Source: Argopecten irradians
Taxonomy: Eukaryota > Mollusca > Bivalvia > Pectinida > Pectinidae
Reading direction: 5' to 3'
DNA length: 64,000 nt
Assembly (NCBI RefSeq): GCF_041381155.1
Contig: NC_091135.1
Location: forward strand, 72,134,888 to 72,198,887
The notes under the pieces were generated by a model, which saw nothing but the letters and a program-made list of their open reading frames with translations, searched no databases and was not told the DNA's origin. This document shows, in pieces, positions 36,786 through 50,700 of the stretch (position 1 is the stretch's first letter; each line of letters begins with the position of its first letter). The translations under genes and the position numbers were made by a program.

Positions 36786-39700
36786 TGCACAAATATCTGT
36801 AAAATATCTGTCATTAATATAGTAGAATATGGCAGTGAACTTTTGTGTATGTACACATTCAAACCTTCAGTCAAAGTTATAAAACGTCTGTAATTAATTA
36901 ATCAGTATATTGTTGTTGTATGTACACTTTTACAAAACCTTCAGTCAAAGTTATAAATGTTGGTGTGTGTCTTCAGTCATTAATACATTTATAAGTATAA
37001 TATTGTTGTTGTATGTACACAAAACCTTTCAGTCAAAGTTATAAAACGTCTGTCATTAATAAGTATATTGTTGTTGTATGTACACAAAACCTTCAGTCAA
37101 AGTTATAAAACGTCTGTCATTAATAAGTATATTGTTGTTGTATGTACACAAAACCTTCAGTCAAAGTTATAAAATGTCTGTCATTAATCAGTATATTGTT
37201 GTTGTATGTACACAAAACCTTCAGTCAAAGTTATAAAATGTCTGTCATTAATAAGTATATTGTTGTTGTATGTACACAAAACCTTCAGTTAAAGTTATAA
37301 AACGTCTGTCATTAATAAGTATATTGTTGTTGTATGTACACAAAACCTTCAGTCAAAGTTATAAAACGTCTGTCATTAATAAGTATATTGTTGTTGTATG
37401 TACACAAAACCTTCAGTCAAAGTTATAAAAATGTCTGTCATTAATAAGTATATTGTTGTTGTATGTACACAAAACCTTCAGTCAAAGTTATAAAACGTCT
37501 GTCATTAATAAGTATATTGTTGTTGTATGTACACAAAACCTTCAGTCAAAGTTATAAAATGTCTGTCATTAATAAGTATATTGTTGTTGTATGTACACAA
37601 AACCTTCAGTCAAAGTTATAAAATGTCTGTCATTAATAAGTATATTGTTGTTGTATGTACACAAAACCTTCAGTCAAAGTTATAAAACGTCTGTCATTAA
37701 TAAGTATATTGTTGTTGTATGTACACAAAACCTTCAGTCAAAGTTATAAAACGTCTGTCATTAATAAGTATATTGTTGTTGTATGTACACAAAACCTTCA
37801 GTCAAAGTTATAAAATGTCTGTCATTAATCAGTATATTGTTGTTGTATGTACACAAAACCTTCAGTCAAAGTTATAAAACGTCTGTCATTAATAAGTATA
37901 TTGTTGTTGTATGTACACAAAACCTTCAGTTAAAGTTATAAAACGTCTGTCATTAATAAGTATATTGTTGTTGTATGTACACAAAACCTTCAGTCAAAGT
38001 TATAAAACGTCTGTCATTAATAAGTATATTGTTGTTGTATGTACACAAAACCTTCAGTCAAAGTTATAAAACGTCTGTCATTAATAAGTATATTGTTGTT
38101 GTATGTACACAAAACCTTCAGTCAAAGTTATAAAACGTCTGTCATTAATCAGTATATTGTTGTTGTATGTACACAAAACCTTCAGTCAAAGTTATAAAAC
38201 GTCTGTCATTAATAAGTATATTGTGTTGTTGTATGTACACAAAACCTTCAGTCAAAGTTATAAAACGTCTGTCATTAATAAGTATATTGTTGTTGTATGT
38301 ACACAAAACCTTCAGTCAAAGTTATAAAACGTCTGTCATTAATAAGTATATTGTTGTTGTATGTACACAAAACCTTCAGTCAAAGTTATAAAACGTCTGT
38401 CATTAATAAGTATATTGTTGTTGTATGTACACAAAACCTTCAGTTAAAGTTATAAAACGTCTGTCATTAATAAGTATATTGTTGTTGTATGTACACAAAA
38501 CCTTCAGTCAAAGTTATAAAATGTCTGTCATTAATAAGTATATTGTTGTTGTATGTACACAAAACCTTCAGTCAAAGTTATAAAACGTCTGTCATTAATC
38601 AGTATATTGTTGTTGTATGTACACAAAACCTTCAGTCAAAGTTATAAAATGTCTGTCATTAATAAGTATATTGTTGTTGTATGTACACAAAACCTTCAGT
38701 CAAAGTTATAAAATGTCTGTCATTAATAAGTATATTGTTGTTGTATGTACACAAAACCTTCAGTTAAAGTTATAAAACGTCTGTCATTAATAAGTATATT
38801 GTTGTTGTATGTACACAAAACCTTCAGTCAAAGTTATAAAATGTCTGTCATTAATAAGTATATTGTTGTTGTATGTACACAAAACCTTCAGTTAAAGTTA
38901 TAAAACGTCTGTCATTAATAAGTATATTGTTGTTGTATGTACACAAAACCTTCAGTCAAAGTTATAAAATGTCTGTCATTAATCAGTATATTGTTGTTGT
39001 ATGTACACAAAACCTTCAGAAGTTATAAATGTCATATCAAAGTTATACACAAAACGTCTGTCATTATAAAAGTTGTCATAGTTGTTGTTGTATGTACACA
39101 AAACCTTCAGTCAAAGTTATAAAACGTCTGTCATTAATCAGTATATTGTTGTTGTATGTACACAAAACCTTCAGTCAAAGTTATAAAACGTCTGTCATTA
39201 ATAAGTATATTGTTGTTGTATGTACACAAAACCTTCAGTCAAAGTTATAAAATGTCTGTCATTAATAAGTATATTGTTGTTGTATGTACACAAAACCTTC
39301 AGTCAAAGTTATAAAATGTCTGTCATTAATAAGTATATTGTTGTTGTATGTACACAAAACCTTCAGTCAAAGTTATAAAACGTCTGTCATTTAATCAGTA
39401 TATTGTTGTTGTATGTACACAAAACCTTCAGTCAAAGTTATAAAACGTCTGTCATTAATCAGTATATTGTTGTTGTATGTACACAAAACCTTCAGTCAAA
39501 GTTATAAAATGTCTGTCATTAATAAGTATATTGTTGTTGTATGTACACAAAACCTTCAGTCAAAGTTATAAAACGTCTGTCATTAATAAGTATATTGTTG
39601 TTGTATGTACACAAAACCTTCAGTCAAAGTTATAAAACGTCTGTCATTAATCAGTATATTGTTGTTGTATGTACACAAAACCTTCAGTCAAAGTTATAAA

Positions 39701-42700
39701 ATGTCTGTCATTAATAAGTATATTGTTGTTGTATGTACACAAAACCTTCAGTCAAAGTTATAAAACGTCTGTCATTAATAAGTATATTGTTGTTGTATGT
39801 ACACAAAACCTTCAGTCAAAGTTATAAAAAGTCTGTCATTAATAAGTATATTGTTGTTGTATGTACACAAAACCTTCAGTCAAAGTTATAAAACGTCTGT
39901 CATTAATAAGTATATTGTTGTTGTATGTACACAAAACCTTCAGTCAAAGTTATAAAATGTCTGTCATTAATAAGTATATTGTTGTTGTATGTACACAAAA
40001 CCTTCAGTCAAAGTTATAAAACGTCTGTCATTAATCAGTATATTGTTGTTGTATGTACACAAAACCTTCAGTCAAAGTTATAAAACGTCTGTCATTAATC
40101 AGTATATTGTTGTTGTATGTACACAAAACCTTCAGTCAAAGTTATAAAACGTATGTCATTAATAAGTATATTGTGTTGTTGTATGTACACAAAACCTTCA
40201 GTCAAAGTTATAAAACGTCTGTCATTAATAAGTATATTGTTGTTGTATGTACACAAAACCTTCAGTCAAAGTTATAAAACGTCTGTCATTAATAAGTATA
40301 TTGTTGTTGTATGTACACAAAACCTTCAGTCAAAGTTATAAAATGTCTGTCATTAATAAGTATATTGTTGTTGTATGTACACAAAACCTTCAGTCAAAGT
40401 TATAAAACGTCTGTCATTAATCAGTATATATTGTTGTTGTATGTACACAAAACCTTCAGTCAAAGTTATAAAACGTCTGTCATTAATAAGTATATTGTTG
40501 TTGTATGTACACAAAACCTTCAGTCAAAGTTAAATAAGTATAATAAAATCATGTTGTTGTATGTACACAAAACCTTCAGTCAAAGTTATAAAACGTCTGT
40601 CATTAATAAGTATATTGTTGTTGTATGTACACAAAACCTTCAGTCAAAGTTATAAAATGTCTGTCATTAATAAGTATATTGTTGTTGTATGTACACAAAA
40701 CCTTCAGTCAAAGTTATAAAATGTCTGTCATTAATAAGTATATTGTTGTTGTATGTACACAAAACCTTCAGTCAAAGTTATAAAACGTCTGTCATTAATC
40801 AGTATATTGTTGTTGTATGTACACAAAACCTTCAGTCAAAGTTATAAAATGTCTGTCATTAATAAGTATATTGTTGTTGTATGTACACAAAACCTTCAGT
40901 CAAAGTTATAAAACGTCTGTCATTAATAAGTATATTGTTGTTGTATGTACACAAAACCTTCAGTCAAAGTTATAAAATGTCTGTCATTAATAAGTATATT
41001 GTTGTTGTATGTACACAAAACCTTCAGTCAAAGTTATAAAATGTCTGTCATTAATAAGTATATTGTTGTTGTATGTACACAAAACCTTCAGTCAAAGTTA
41101 TAAAACGTCTGTCATTAATAAGTATATTGTTGTTGTATGTACACAAAACCTTCAGTCAAAGTTATAAAAAGTTAAATAAGTATAATAAAATCATGTTGTT
41201 GTATGTACACAAAACCTTCAGTCAAAGTTATAAAACGTCTGTCATTAATAAGTATATTGTTGTTGTATGTACACAAAACCTTCAGTCAAAGTTATAAAAC
41301 GTCTGTCATTAATAAGTATATTGTTGTTGTATGTACACAAAACCTTCAGTCAAAGTTATAAAACGTCTGTCAAAATCATGTTGTTGTATGTACACAAAAC
41401 CTTCAGTCAAAGTTATAAAATGTCTGTCATTAATAAGTATATTGTTGTTGTATGTACACAAAACCTTCAGTCAAAGTTATAAAAGTCTGTCATTAATAAG
41501 TATATTGTTGTTGTATGTACACAAAACCTTCAGTCAAAGTTATAAAACGTCTGTCATTAATAAGTATATTGTTGTTGTATGTACACAAAACCTTCAGTCA
41601 AAGTTATAAAAAGTATAATAAAGTCATATAATAAGTATATTGTTGTTGTATGTACACAAAACCTTCAGTCAAAGTTATAAAACGTCTGTCATTAATAAGT
41701 ATATTGTTGTTGTATGTACACAAAACCTTCAGTCAAAGTTATAAAATGTCTGTCATTAATAAGTATATTGTTGTTGTATGTACACAAAACCTTCAGTCAA
41801 AGTTATAAAATGTCTGTCATTAATAAGTATATTGTTGTTGTATGTACACAAAACCTTCAGTCAAAGTTATAAAATGTCTGTCATTAATAAGTATATTGTT
41901 GTTGTATGTACACAAAACCTTCAGTCAAAGTTATAAAACGTCTGTCATTAATAAGTATATTGTTGTTGTATGTACACAAAACCTTCAGTCAAAGTTATAA
42001 AATGTCTGTCATTAATCAGTATATTGTTGTTGTATGTACACAAAACCTTCAGTCAAAGTTATAAAACGTCTGTCATTAATAAGTATATTGTTGTTGTATG
42101 TACACAAAACCTTCAGTCAAAGTTATAAAACGTCTGTCATTAATCAGTATAATGTTGTTGTATGTACACAAAACCTTCAGTCAAAGTTATAAAACGTCTG
42201 TCATTAATAAGTATATTGTTGTTGTATGTACACAAAACCTTCAGTCAAAGTTATAAAACGTATGTCATTAAAAGTATATTGTTGTTGTATGTACACAAAA
42301 CCTTCAGTCAAAGTTATAAAATGTCTGTCATTAATAAGTATATTGTTGTTGTATGTACACAAAACCTTCAGTCAAAGTTATAAAATGTCTGTCATTAATA
42401 AGTATATTGTTGTTGTATGTACACAAAACCTTCAGTCAAAGTTATAAAATGTCTGTCATTAATCAGTATATTGTTGTTGTATGTACACAAAACCTTCAGT
42501 CAAAGTTATAAAATGTCTGTCATTAATAAGTATATTGTTGTTGTATGTACACAAAACCTTCAGTCAAAGTTATAAAATGTCTGTCATTAATCAGTATATT
42601 GTTGTTGTATGTACACAAAACCTTCAGTCAAAGTTAAATAAGTATAATAAAATTGTCTGTCATTAATCAGTATATTGTTGTTGTATGTACACAAAACCTT

Positions 42701-45700
42701 CAGTCAAAGTTATAAAATGTCTGTCATTAATCAGTATATTGTTGTTGTATGTACACAAAACCTTCAGTCAAAGTTATAAAATGTCTGTCATTAATAAGTA
42801 TATTGTGTTGTATGACACAAACCTCAAAGTATTGTTGTATAGTATGTTGTTGTATGTACACAAAACCTTCAGTCAAAGTTATAAAACGTCTGTCATTAAT
42901 AAGTATATTGTTGTTGTATGTACACAAAACCTTCAGTCAAAGTTAAAAAGTCTGTCATTATAAGTATATGTTTGTATGTACTTAAGTAAATATTAAATAT
43001 GTTGTTGTATGTACACAAAACCTTCAGTCAAAGTTATAAAACGTCTGTCATTAATAAGTATATTGTTGTTGTATGTACACAAAACCTTCAGTCAAAGTTA
43101 TAAAATGTCTGTCATTAATAAGTATATTGTTGTTGTATGTACACAAAACCTTCAGTCAAAGTTATAAAAATGTCTGTCATTAATCAGTATATTGTTGTTG
43201 TATGTACACAAAACCTTCAGTCAAAGTTATAAAACGTCTGTCATTAATAAGTATATTGTTGTTGTATGTACACAAAACCTTCAGTCAAAGTTATAAAACG
43301 TCTGTCATTAATAAGTATATTGTTGTTGTATGTACACAAAACCTTCAGTCAAAGTTATAAAACGTCTGTCATTTATAAGTATATTGTTGTTGTATGTACA
43401 CAAAACCTTCAGTCAAAGTTATAAAACGTCTGTCATTAATAAGTATATTGTTGTTGTATGTACACAAAACCTTCAGTCAAAGTTATAAAACGTCTGTCAT
43501 TAATAAGTATATTGTTGTTGTATGTACACAAAACCTTCAGTCAAAGTTATAAAACGTCTGTCATTAATAAGTATATTGTTGTTGTATGTACACAAAACCT
43601 TCAGTCAAAGTTATAAAACGTCTGTCATTAATAAGTATATTGTTGTTGTATGTACACAAAACCTTCAGTCAAAGTTATAAAAAGTCTGTCATTAATAAGT
43701 ATATTGTTGTTGTATGTACACAAAACCTTCAGTCAAAGTTATAAAACGTATGTCATTAATCAGTATATTGTTGTTGTATGTACACAAAACCTTCAGTCAA
43801 AGTTAAATAATGTCGTCTGTCATTAATAAGTTAAATAAGTATAATAAAATCATGTTGTTGTATGTACACAAAACCTTCAGTCAAAGTTATAAAATGTCTG
43901 TCATTAATCAGTATATTGTTGTTGTATGTACACAAAACCTTCAGTCAAAGTTATAAAACGTCTGTCATTAATAAGTATATTGTTGTTGTATGTACACAAA
44001 ACCTTCAGTTAAAGTTATAAAAGTATAATAAAATCATGTTGTTGTATGTAAAATGTCTGTCAAGTATAATAAAATATTGTTGTTGTATGTACACAAAACC
44101 TTCAGTCAAAGTTATAAAACGTCTGTCATTAATCAGTATATTGTTGTTGTATGTACACAAAACCTTCAGTCAAAGTTATATAAGTATAATAAAGTTATGT
44201 CTGTCATTAATAAGTATATTGTTGTTGTATGTACACAAAACCTTCAGTCAAAGTTATAAAACGTATGTCATTAATCAGTATATTGTTGTTGTATGTACAC
44301 AAAACCTTCAGTCAAAGTTATAAAACGTCTGTCATTAATAAGTATATTGTTGTTGTATGTACACAAAACCTTCAGTCAAAGTTATAAAACGTCTGTCATT
44401 AATCAGTATATTGTTGTTGTATGTACACAAAACCTTCAGTCAAAGTTATAAAACGTCTGTCATTAATCAGTATATTGTTGTTGTATGTACACAAAACCTT
44501 CAGTCAAAGTTATAAAACGTCTGTCATTAATAAGTATATTGTTGTTGTATGTACACAAAACCTTCAGTCAAAGTTATAAAACGTCTGTCATTAATAAGTA
44601 TATTGTTGTTGTATGTACACAAAACCTTCAGTCAAAGTTATAAAACGTCTGTCATTAATAAGTATATTGTTGTTGTATGTACACAAAACCTTCAGTCAAA
44701 GTTAAATAAGTATAATAAAATCATGTTGTTGTATGTACACAAAACCTTCAGTCAAAGTTATAAAACGTCTGTCATTAATCAGTATATTGTTGTTGTATGT
44801 ACACAAAACCTTCAGTCAAAGTTATAAAACGTCTGTCATTAATAAGTATATTGTTGTTGTATGTACACAAAACCTTCAGTCAAAGTTAAGTAAGTAAAAT
44901 GTCTGTCATTAATCAGTATATTGTTGTTGTATGTACACAAAACCTTCAGTCAAAGTTATAAAACGTCTGTCATTAATAAGTATATTGTTGTTGTATGTAC
45001 ACAAAACCTTCAGTCAAAGTTATAAAAAGTATAATAAAATCATGTTGTTGTATGTACACAAAACCTTCAGTCAAAGTTATAAAACGTCTGTCATTAATAA
45101 GTATATTGTTGTTGTATGTACACAAAACCTTCAGTCAAAGTTATAAAATGTCTGTCATTAATCAGTATATTGTTGTTGTATGTACACAAAACCTTCAGTC
45201 AAAGTTATAAAATGTCTGTCATTAATAAGTATATTGTTGTTGTATGTACACAAAACCTTCAGTCAAAGTTATAAAACGTCTGTCATTAATAAGTATATTG
45301 TTGTTGTATGTACACAAAACCTTCAGTCAAAGTTATAAAACGTCTGTCATTAATAAGTATATTGTTGTTGTATGTACACAAAACCTTCAGTCAAAGTTAT
45401 AAAATGTCTGTCATATAAGTCATATATTGTTGTTGTATGTACACAAAACCTTCAGTCAAAGTTATAAAATGTCTGTCATTAATAAGTATATTGTTGTTGT
45501 ATGTACACAAAACCTTCAGTCAAAGTTATAAAACGTATGTCATTAATCAGTATATTGTTGTTGTATGTACACAAAACCTTCAGTCAAAGTTATAAAACGT
45601 CTGTCATTAATAAGTATATTGTTGTTGTATGTACACAAAACCTTCAGTCAAAGTTATAAAATGTCTGTCATTAATAAGTATATTGTTGTTGTATGTACAC

Positions 45701-46595
45701 AAAACCTTCAGTCTAAGTTATAAAACGTCTGTCATTAATAAGTATATTGTTGTTGTATGTACACAAAACCTTCAGTTCAAAGTTATAAAATGTCTGTCAT
45801 TAATAAGTATATTGTTGTTGTATGTACACAAAACCTTCAGTCAAAGTTATAAAATGTCTGTCATTAATAAGTATATTGTTGTTGTATGTACACAAAACCT
45901 TCAGTCAAAGTTATAAAACGTCTGTCATTAATAAGTATATTGTTGTTGTATGTACACAAAACCTTCAGTCAAAGTTATTAAAACGTCTGTCATTAATAAG
46001 TATATTGTTGTTGTATGTACACAAAACCTTCAGTCAAAGTTATAAAACGTTGTCATTAATCAGTATATTGTTGTTGTATGTACACAAAACCTTCAGTCAA
46101 AGTTATAAAACGTTGTCATTAATAAGTATATTGTTGTTGTATGTACACAAAACCTTCAGTCAAAGTTATAAAACGTATGTCATTAATCAGTATATTGTTG
46201 TTGTATGTACACAAAACCTTCAGTCAAAGTTATAAAACGTCTGTCATTAATCAGTATATTGTTGTTGTATGTACACAAAACCTTCAGTCAAAGTTATAAA
46301 ACGTCTGTCATTAATAAGTATATTGTTGTTGTATGTACACAAAACCTTCAGTTAAAGTTATAAAATGTCTGTCATTAATAAGTATATTGTTGTTGTATGT
46401 ACACAAAACCTTCAGTCAAAGTTATAAAACGTCTGTCATTAATCAGTATATTGTTGTTGTATGTACACAAAACCTTCGGTCAAAGTTATAAAATGTCTGA
46501 CATTTATAAGTATATTGTTGTTGTATGTACACAAAACCTTCAGTCAAAGTTATAAAACGTATGTCATTAATAAGTATAATAAAGTCATGTTGTTG
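36786..46595. repeat. 64-bp satellite array (about 150 copies)
   Basis: Long tandem array of a 64-bp unit with TTGTTGTTGTATGTACACAA, AACCTTCAGTCAAAGTTATA and CGTCTGTCATTAATAAG. Two alternating sites (ACGTCTGTC or ATGTCTGTC, AATAAG or AATCAG) define sub-types. Shortened units with AAATAAGTATAATAAAATC recur near 40532, 41173, 42636, 43829 and 44703. Disordered units lie at 39019-39085, 42800-43000 and 44020-44080. All open frames (MYTKPSVKVIK and similar) are repeat artefacts. Confidence 0.97.
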
Positions 46596-47376
46596 TATCA
46601 TTTCAAATAAAATTTTAAGTATTACTAGTATAAAATGATCAAAATCACAAAATTGTAGAGACAATGTAAAGTATGTATCAATTCAAATGTACCATATATG
46701 ACCCTTAATGTCAATACAAAATATAGTAGGGGTACAATAGTGCATTGCATACTCTAGGGATCAGAAGTTAGATAAATTAAAATAGTTTTAGCTTTAAAAC
46801 ATTTCCCGAAAAACATTATTTTCATTAAAAATGTTTGTGCTGTCTGAGAAATGGACTTCCTAGAAGATTCACTAATTTAAACTACACTAGTGTCATTTAT
46901 ATCTATAATGAAAAATGGGAAATGCATACAAAAAAGGTGATTTTCCTAATTTTTTGAAATGCTAGATTATAAAGTTTGTATAAAACAGCACATATTATCA
47001 TTTTGCTACTTATTCAGATTTAAATCTTACACAAACTTGTTATGATTCTTAAGATGATTTTAAATGTATGATATAAAACTTCCTACTACAGTGTATTAAA
47101 AATGTTAACCATTCCCTTCAGAGAAAATTGGAATATTAATATTGGAAAAACTACATAGAGTCTGCCCAGACCAATAAGATAAAGCAGTTTTAAATTTGTT
47201 TCCATCTTTACCCCGAGAAACATTAATGGCAGTATGTGATCTGAGCATAAAAGCTACAGAAATTATAATACAGTGTGTAACGATTTTATATGGTTTTATT
47301 TCAAAAGCAGGAAAAGCAATTTTAATGCAAGTAGAAATGTACATAAATGTTGGAAAAGTGGAAACAAATCTCAAAA
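46596..47376. other. AT-rich unique DNA
   Basis: Flank of the 64-bp array. Overlapping antiparallel open frames at 47105-47393 show no motif. No repeat, RNA gene or promoter seen. Confidence 0.5.
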
Positions 47377-47616
47377 CTAGACATCACATTTGAGACAAAA
47401 TAAATCATGATTAGGATGTGATGAATTCAGCATCATTATCCTACATCTATTTTTGTAATTTTCATCTCTAAAGGATGCTGCTGGAATAAATGAATGTTTA
47501 GCACTAATCCTACCAAAGGTCTGTGCAGTATACAACAGATATGACAAATAGAACCCAACAATATATATCAGTGTTACACTTACACCTGTTTCTCAGACGA
47601 GGTCATCGATAATCCA
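47377..47616 (-). other. Possible pair of small exons, unknown product
   Basis: Minus strand. A 31-nt block 47616-47586 lies between acceptor CTTTCACAG and donor GTGTAAG and includes an ATG reading MTSSEKQ. After a 65-bp gap ending CTGCACAG, a phase-compatible block 47520-47377 encodes TFGRISAKHSFIPAASF and continues to a stop. The joined frame would give a short protein of no family I know. The intron is very short and two frames are open in the second block, so chance is likely. Confidence 0.2.
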
Positions 47617-47778
47617 CTGTGAAAGGAAAGATCAGTTATTCTGTTTAATATACTATGATTTTGAATACATGTATTCTATGAAGAATGCCACCATTGGTTT
47701 TTAAATAATTTTTATCTTATTCTTTTCAAGCATATCATAATGTAAAATTTCAAAACATTGCAAACACTTTTATTTGAT

Positions 47779-50700
47779 AACAAGAGATCCCAGAGGGATC
47801 TTGGCGCCCACCAAAGAATGATCTATATCTGACAAAGGAAAGATGGATCTTTTCTCTACTTTTTAAACTTTTTCAAACATACTACATATAAGATTTGAGA
47901 CAGATCACTTCAGTACCTTTTGAGAAATAGCGGTAACAAAATTCAACTATCAAAATCCAAGATGACTCCTTGGCGGCCATCTTGTTGATCAATCGGTCCC
48001 AAATCACAATATGCACAACTAGGGCCCTAGGGGATCGGAACCTACATGTGAAATTTGACAAAGATCCATTCAATACTTTCTGAGAAATAGCGATAACAAA
48101 CTTTGAATATAACAAGAGGCCCATGGGCCTTAACGGTCATCTGACTCATGGCACAAAACAACAAAGTCACAGTATAAAGCAAATTGGTTAACGATTAATA
48201 TAAACAATACAAGGAACTCCTTAGTTGAATATGTAAGTTTCTGAAATAGGTAAATATCATTTGTTGAACAAACTTGGTAGCCCTTCATCAATATATGGTT
48301 GTAACCGATTCAAGGATTAATATGAGGAGTCGTCAGATTTTAAAGCCAAATTTCAGCAAAGCTCCCATTTTGGACCTCCGCCGTACTATCCCCATGGGTC
48401 TTAGCTCGGTCCTTCATAAAATATGATTGTCCTCACCTAAAGTTCCCCCTTCTGAATCAGTTAAAACCCCTATAGACCAATTTTCATTGAGATCGGAGAC
48501 TGAAACCTGAAAACAGAAAGTGGGCCAGTGGCCATCTTGGAATACCAAAATCTTTATGAAAATGTTTTCATGTTGTTCAGCATCAATTAAAACCCCTATA
48601 GACCAATTTTCATTGAGATCGGAGGTTGAATCCTTAAAACAGGAAGTGGGCCAGCGGCCATCTTGGAATACCAAAAATCTTTACGAAAATGTTGTATGTT
48701 GTTCGGCATCAATTAAACCCCTATAAAATCATTGAGATCGGAGACCGAAACCTGAATACAGGAATTGGGCCAGCTAAAATTAAGAAAATTTGCCCTTTTG
48801 GGGCCTAACCCCTCAGCCCCTAGGGGTCAAACCAGACTCATTTATATAAAATATGATTGTCCTTCCCCAATGATGTTTCACACCAAATATGGATGAAATT
48901 CATCCAAGGATGAAGGAGGAGTAGGATTTTAAAGCTAAAATTAAGAAAATTTGCCCTTTTAAGGCCCTACCCCTCAGCCCCTAGGGGTCGGACCAGGCTC
49001 ATTTATATAAAATATGATTGCCCATCCCAAATGATGTTTCACACTAAATATGGATGAAATCCATCCAAGGATGAGGAAAGAGTAGGATTTTAAAGCTAAA
49101 ATTAAGAAAATTTGCCCTTTTGGGGCCCCGCCCCTCAGCCCCTAGGGGTCGGACCAGGCTCATTTATATAAAATATGATTGTCGGTCCCCAATGATGTTT
49201 CACACTAAATATGGATGAAATCCATCCAAGGATGAAGGAGGAGTAGGATTTAAAAGCTTAAATTAAGAAAATTTGCCCTTTTGGGGCCCCGCCCCTCTGC
49301 CCCTAGGGGTCGGACTTATCTCATTTATATAAAATATGATTGTCCTTCCCCAATGATGTTTCACACCAAATATGGATGAAATCCATCCAAGGATGAGGAA
49401 AGAGTAGGATTTTAAAGCTAAAATTAAGAAAATTTGCCCTTTTGGGGCCCCACCCCTCAGCCCCTAGGAGTCGGACCAAGCTCATTTATATAAAATATGA
49501 TTGTCCTTCCCCAATGATGTTTCACACCAAATATAGATGAAATCCATCCAAGGATGAAGGAGGAGTAGGATTTTAAAGCTAAAATTAAGAAAATTTGCCC
49601 TTTTGGGGCCCCACCCCTCAGCCCCTAGGGGTCGGACCAGGCTCATTTATATAAAATATGATTGTCGGTCCCCAATGATGTTTCACACTAAATATGGATG
49701 AAATCCATCCAAGGATGAAGGAGGAGTAGGATTTAAAAGCTTAAATTAAGAAAATTTGCCCTTTTGGGGCCCCGCCCCTCTGCCCCTAGGGGTCGGACTT
49801 ATCTCATTTATATAAAATATGATTGTCCTTCCCCAAGGATGTTTCACACCAAATATGGATGTAGTTCACTCAAGGGTTTAGGAGGAGTAGGCTTTTGTAT
49901 AAATAGTTTTACGCACGACCTTCGGTCAGATGACCTAAAAATCCAAGATGGCTGCCTGGCAGCAATTTTGTTGACCGATCAGTCCCAAATCACAATATGC
50001 ACAACTAGGGCCCTAGGGGAACCTACATATGAATTTTGAGACAGATCCGTTCAGTACTTTCTGCGAAATAGCGATAACAAACTTTGAATAACAAAATCCA
50101 AGATGGCTGCCTGGCCGCCATTTTGTTGACCAATCGGTCCCAAAATGCAATATGCAAAACTAGGTCCCTAGCGGAACCTACATATGAAATTTGAGACAGA
50201 TCCCTTCAGTACTATCTGAGAAATAGCCATAACAAACTTTAACTATCAAAATCCAAGATGGCGGCCTGGCGGCCATCTTGTTCACCGATTGGTCCAAAAA
50301 TGCAATATGCACAACAAGGGTCCTAGGGGAACCTACATATTAAATTTGAGAAAGATCCCTTCAGCACTTTTTGAGAAATAGGGATATCAAACCTTAACTA
50401 TCAAAATCCGAGATGGCCGCCTGGCGGCCATCTTGTTTTTCCTATCAGCCTCAAAATCTGTATGGCACAAATAGGGACCAAGGGTAACCTCCATGTGAAG
50501 TTTGAACAAAATCCCTTCAGTGGTTCTCAAGAAATATCAATAACAAACTTCAACTGCCAAAATCAAAGATGGCTGCCTGGCGGCCATCTTGTTTTTTCGA
50601 TCAGCCTCAAAATCTGTATGGCACAGCTAGGGACCAAGGGTAACCTTCATGTGAAGTTTGAACAAAATCCCTTCAGTAGTTCTCAAGAAATATCGATAAC

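Noticed and set aside
38103-46235. Many MYTKPSVKVIK frames
   Set aside because: 64-bp units read in rotating frames; the same peptide recurs with each three-unit cycle.
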